From an uncultured Bacteroidales bacterium (GTDB taxonomy: Bacteria > Bacteroidota > Bacteroidia > Bacteroidales > UBA3824), in NCBI GenBank assembly GCA_937877455.1, contig CALFIU010000128.1, forward strand, positions 1-40,486: 40,486 bases of DNA, read 5' to 3'. This document shows positions 39,888-40,486 of this stretch, piece by piece. Below the pieces are notes generated by a model. That model made no database searches. It saw nothing but the letters and a program-made list of their open reading frames with translations, and was not told the origin of the DNA. The position numbers and the translations under genes are program-made. Numbering within the stretch: position 1 is the first letter of the stretch; every line of letters begins with the position of its first letter.

Positions 39888-40486
39888 TTATGCTTTATTT
39901 TGTTTTGAATAATCTCTTTCTCCAAAAATTATAGAACCGAGTCTTATAATTGTGCTACCGTTTTTTATAGCCAAATTATAGTCGCCAGACATACCCATAG
40001 ATATTTCTGAAAAATCGTCTATATTCTTGTAATATTGTAATTTAATATAGTTGAAAAGTTTTTTTATTTCTGAAAATTCGTTATTAATTTCGTTAGTGTT
40101 TTCTGTGTTTGTGGCCATTCCCATTAGTCCGCAAATTTTTATATTTTTAAGTTGAGTGAAAGCATTATTTTCAAAAAGTTGAATAATATCGTTGGGTGCA
40201 AATCCAAATTTTGTTTCTTCTTCTGCCACTTTTATCTGCAGAAGGCAACGTATTATTTTGTTTGTTTTTTGTGCTTGTTTGTTAATTTCTTGTGCGAGTT
40301 TTAGGCTGTCAACGCTATGTATCATGTGGACATAAGGTACAATATATTTTATTTTGTTTGTTTGTAGATGTCCTATTTGATGCCATCTTATATCTTTGGG
40401 CAGATTGTTATATTTTGTTGTCATTTCTTGCACTTTGTTTTCACCAAAATCTCGTTGTCCTAAATTATAAAGATCCATTATGTCTT
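39888..40486 (-). CDS. YggS/PROSC-family pyridoxal phosphate homeostasis protein (5' end beyond the window)
   Basis: The visible part is the C-terminal 198 residues or so; the frame stays open to the right edge (DIMDLYNLGQRDFGENKVQE), so the start and the PLP-binding lysine, which lies near residue 36 in the family, are outside. Conserved features are GENKVQE, WHQIGHLQTNKIKY, HSVDSLKLA, GLMGMAT and the C-terminal SMGMSGDYNLAI then GSTIIRLGSIIFGERDY. The family binds PLP, has an alanine-racemase-like barrel without known catalysis, and keeps vitamin B6 and amino-acid pools balanced. An internal ATG at 40478 is not a likely start because homology continues upstream of it. Confidence 0.94.
   Translation of the reverse strand, partial: DIMDLYNLGQRDFGENKVQEMTTKYNNLPKDIRWHQIGHLQTNKIKYIVPYVHMIHSVDSLKLAQEINKQAQKTNKIIRCLLQIKVAEEETKFGFAPNDIIQLFENNAFTQLKNIKICGLMGMATNTENTNEINNEFSEIKKLFNYIKLQYYKNIDDFSEISMGMSGDYNLAIKNGSTIIRLGSIIFGERDYSKQNKA

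Overview
The window comes from a member of the Bacteroidota, most likely the order Bacteroidales. Three things point there. Many genes are preceded by the Bacteroidota promoter pattern (TTTG, about 20 bases, TAnnTTTGC). Most genes have no Shine-Dalgarno sequence. The gene content includes surface lipoproteins with an acidic export tag, small outer-membrane beta-barrels, Rpn nucleases, a GyrA-TPR pair and REC/histidine kinase/Hpt signalling proteins. Most of the window is AT-rich with very AT-rich spacers; the arabinose genes at the left end are clearly more GC-rich. No rRNA, tRNA or CRISPR array was seen.

Region 1 (1-4341) is an L-arabinose catabolic operon: the last codons of araD, then araA, then an FGGY kinase acting as ribulokinase, closed by a strong terminator. 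Two passenger genes sit in its spacers, both in the sense direction: a four-helix-bundle (S23-type) protein between araD and araA, bounded by A/T-rich inverted repeats, and a GxxExxY PD-(D/E)XK protein between araA and araB, bounded by near-perfect 34-35 bp inverted repeats. Region 2 (4342-8255) is accessory. A three-gene cassette encodes an unknown cytosolic protein with an unusually strong ribosome binding site, a small secreted repeat protein, and a nuclease with six zinc-ribbon-like repeats in an ABA-ABA order. A separate Rpn-family nuclease follows.

Region 3 (8256-13021) holds rubrerythrin, a Spy/CpxP-like periplasmic protein, a lipoprotein, a LuxR-type regulator whose receiver domain has lost its phosphorylation residues, and two paralogous outer-membrane barrels. 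Region 4 (13236-20610) holds a MATE exporter, a sodium:solute symporter with a flavodoxin-ferredoxin protein, and a large ABCG-type transporter with a TerB-like N-terminus. Region 5 (20951-31790) holds sucD without sucC, a GH18 lipoprotein, a REC-histidine kinase followed by a KdsC-like phosphatase and facing an Hpt protein, a ClpC-type unfoldase, a lipoprotein, and a small envelope operon (carboxypeptidase-like-domain protein, LpxL-type acyltransferase, ComF).

Region 6 (31865-40486) holds a surface lipoprotein, a 1 kb AT-rich spacer with a repeated 17-mer, the gyrA-TPR operon, a membrane-anchored caspase-family protein behind a perfect palindrome, and a partial YggS/PROSC gene. The best candidates for something little described are the inverted-repeat-bounded GxxExxY unit, the 4421-7116 cassette, and the caspase-TM protein with its palindrome. 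None of these is proven to be a new system from sequence alone.
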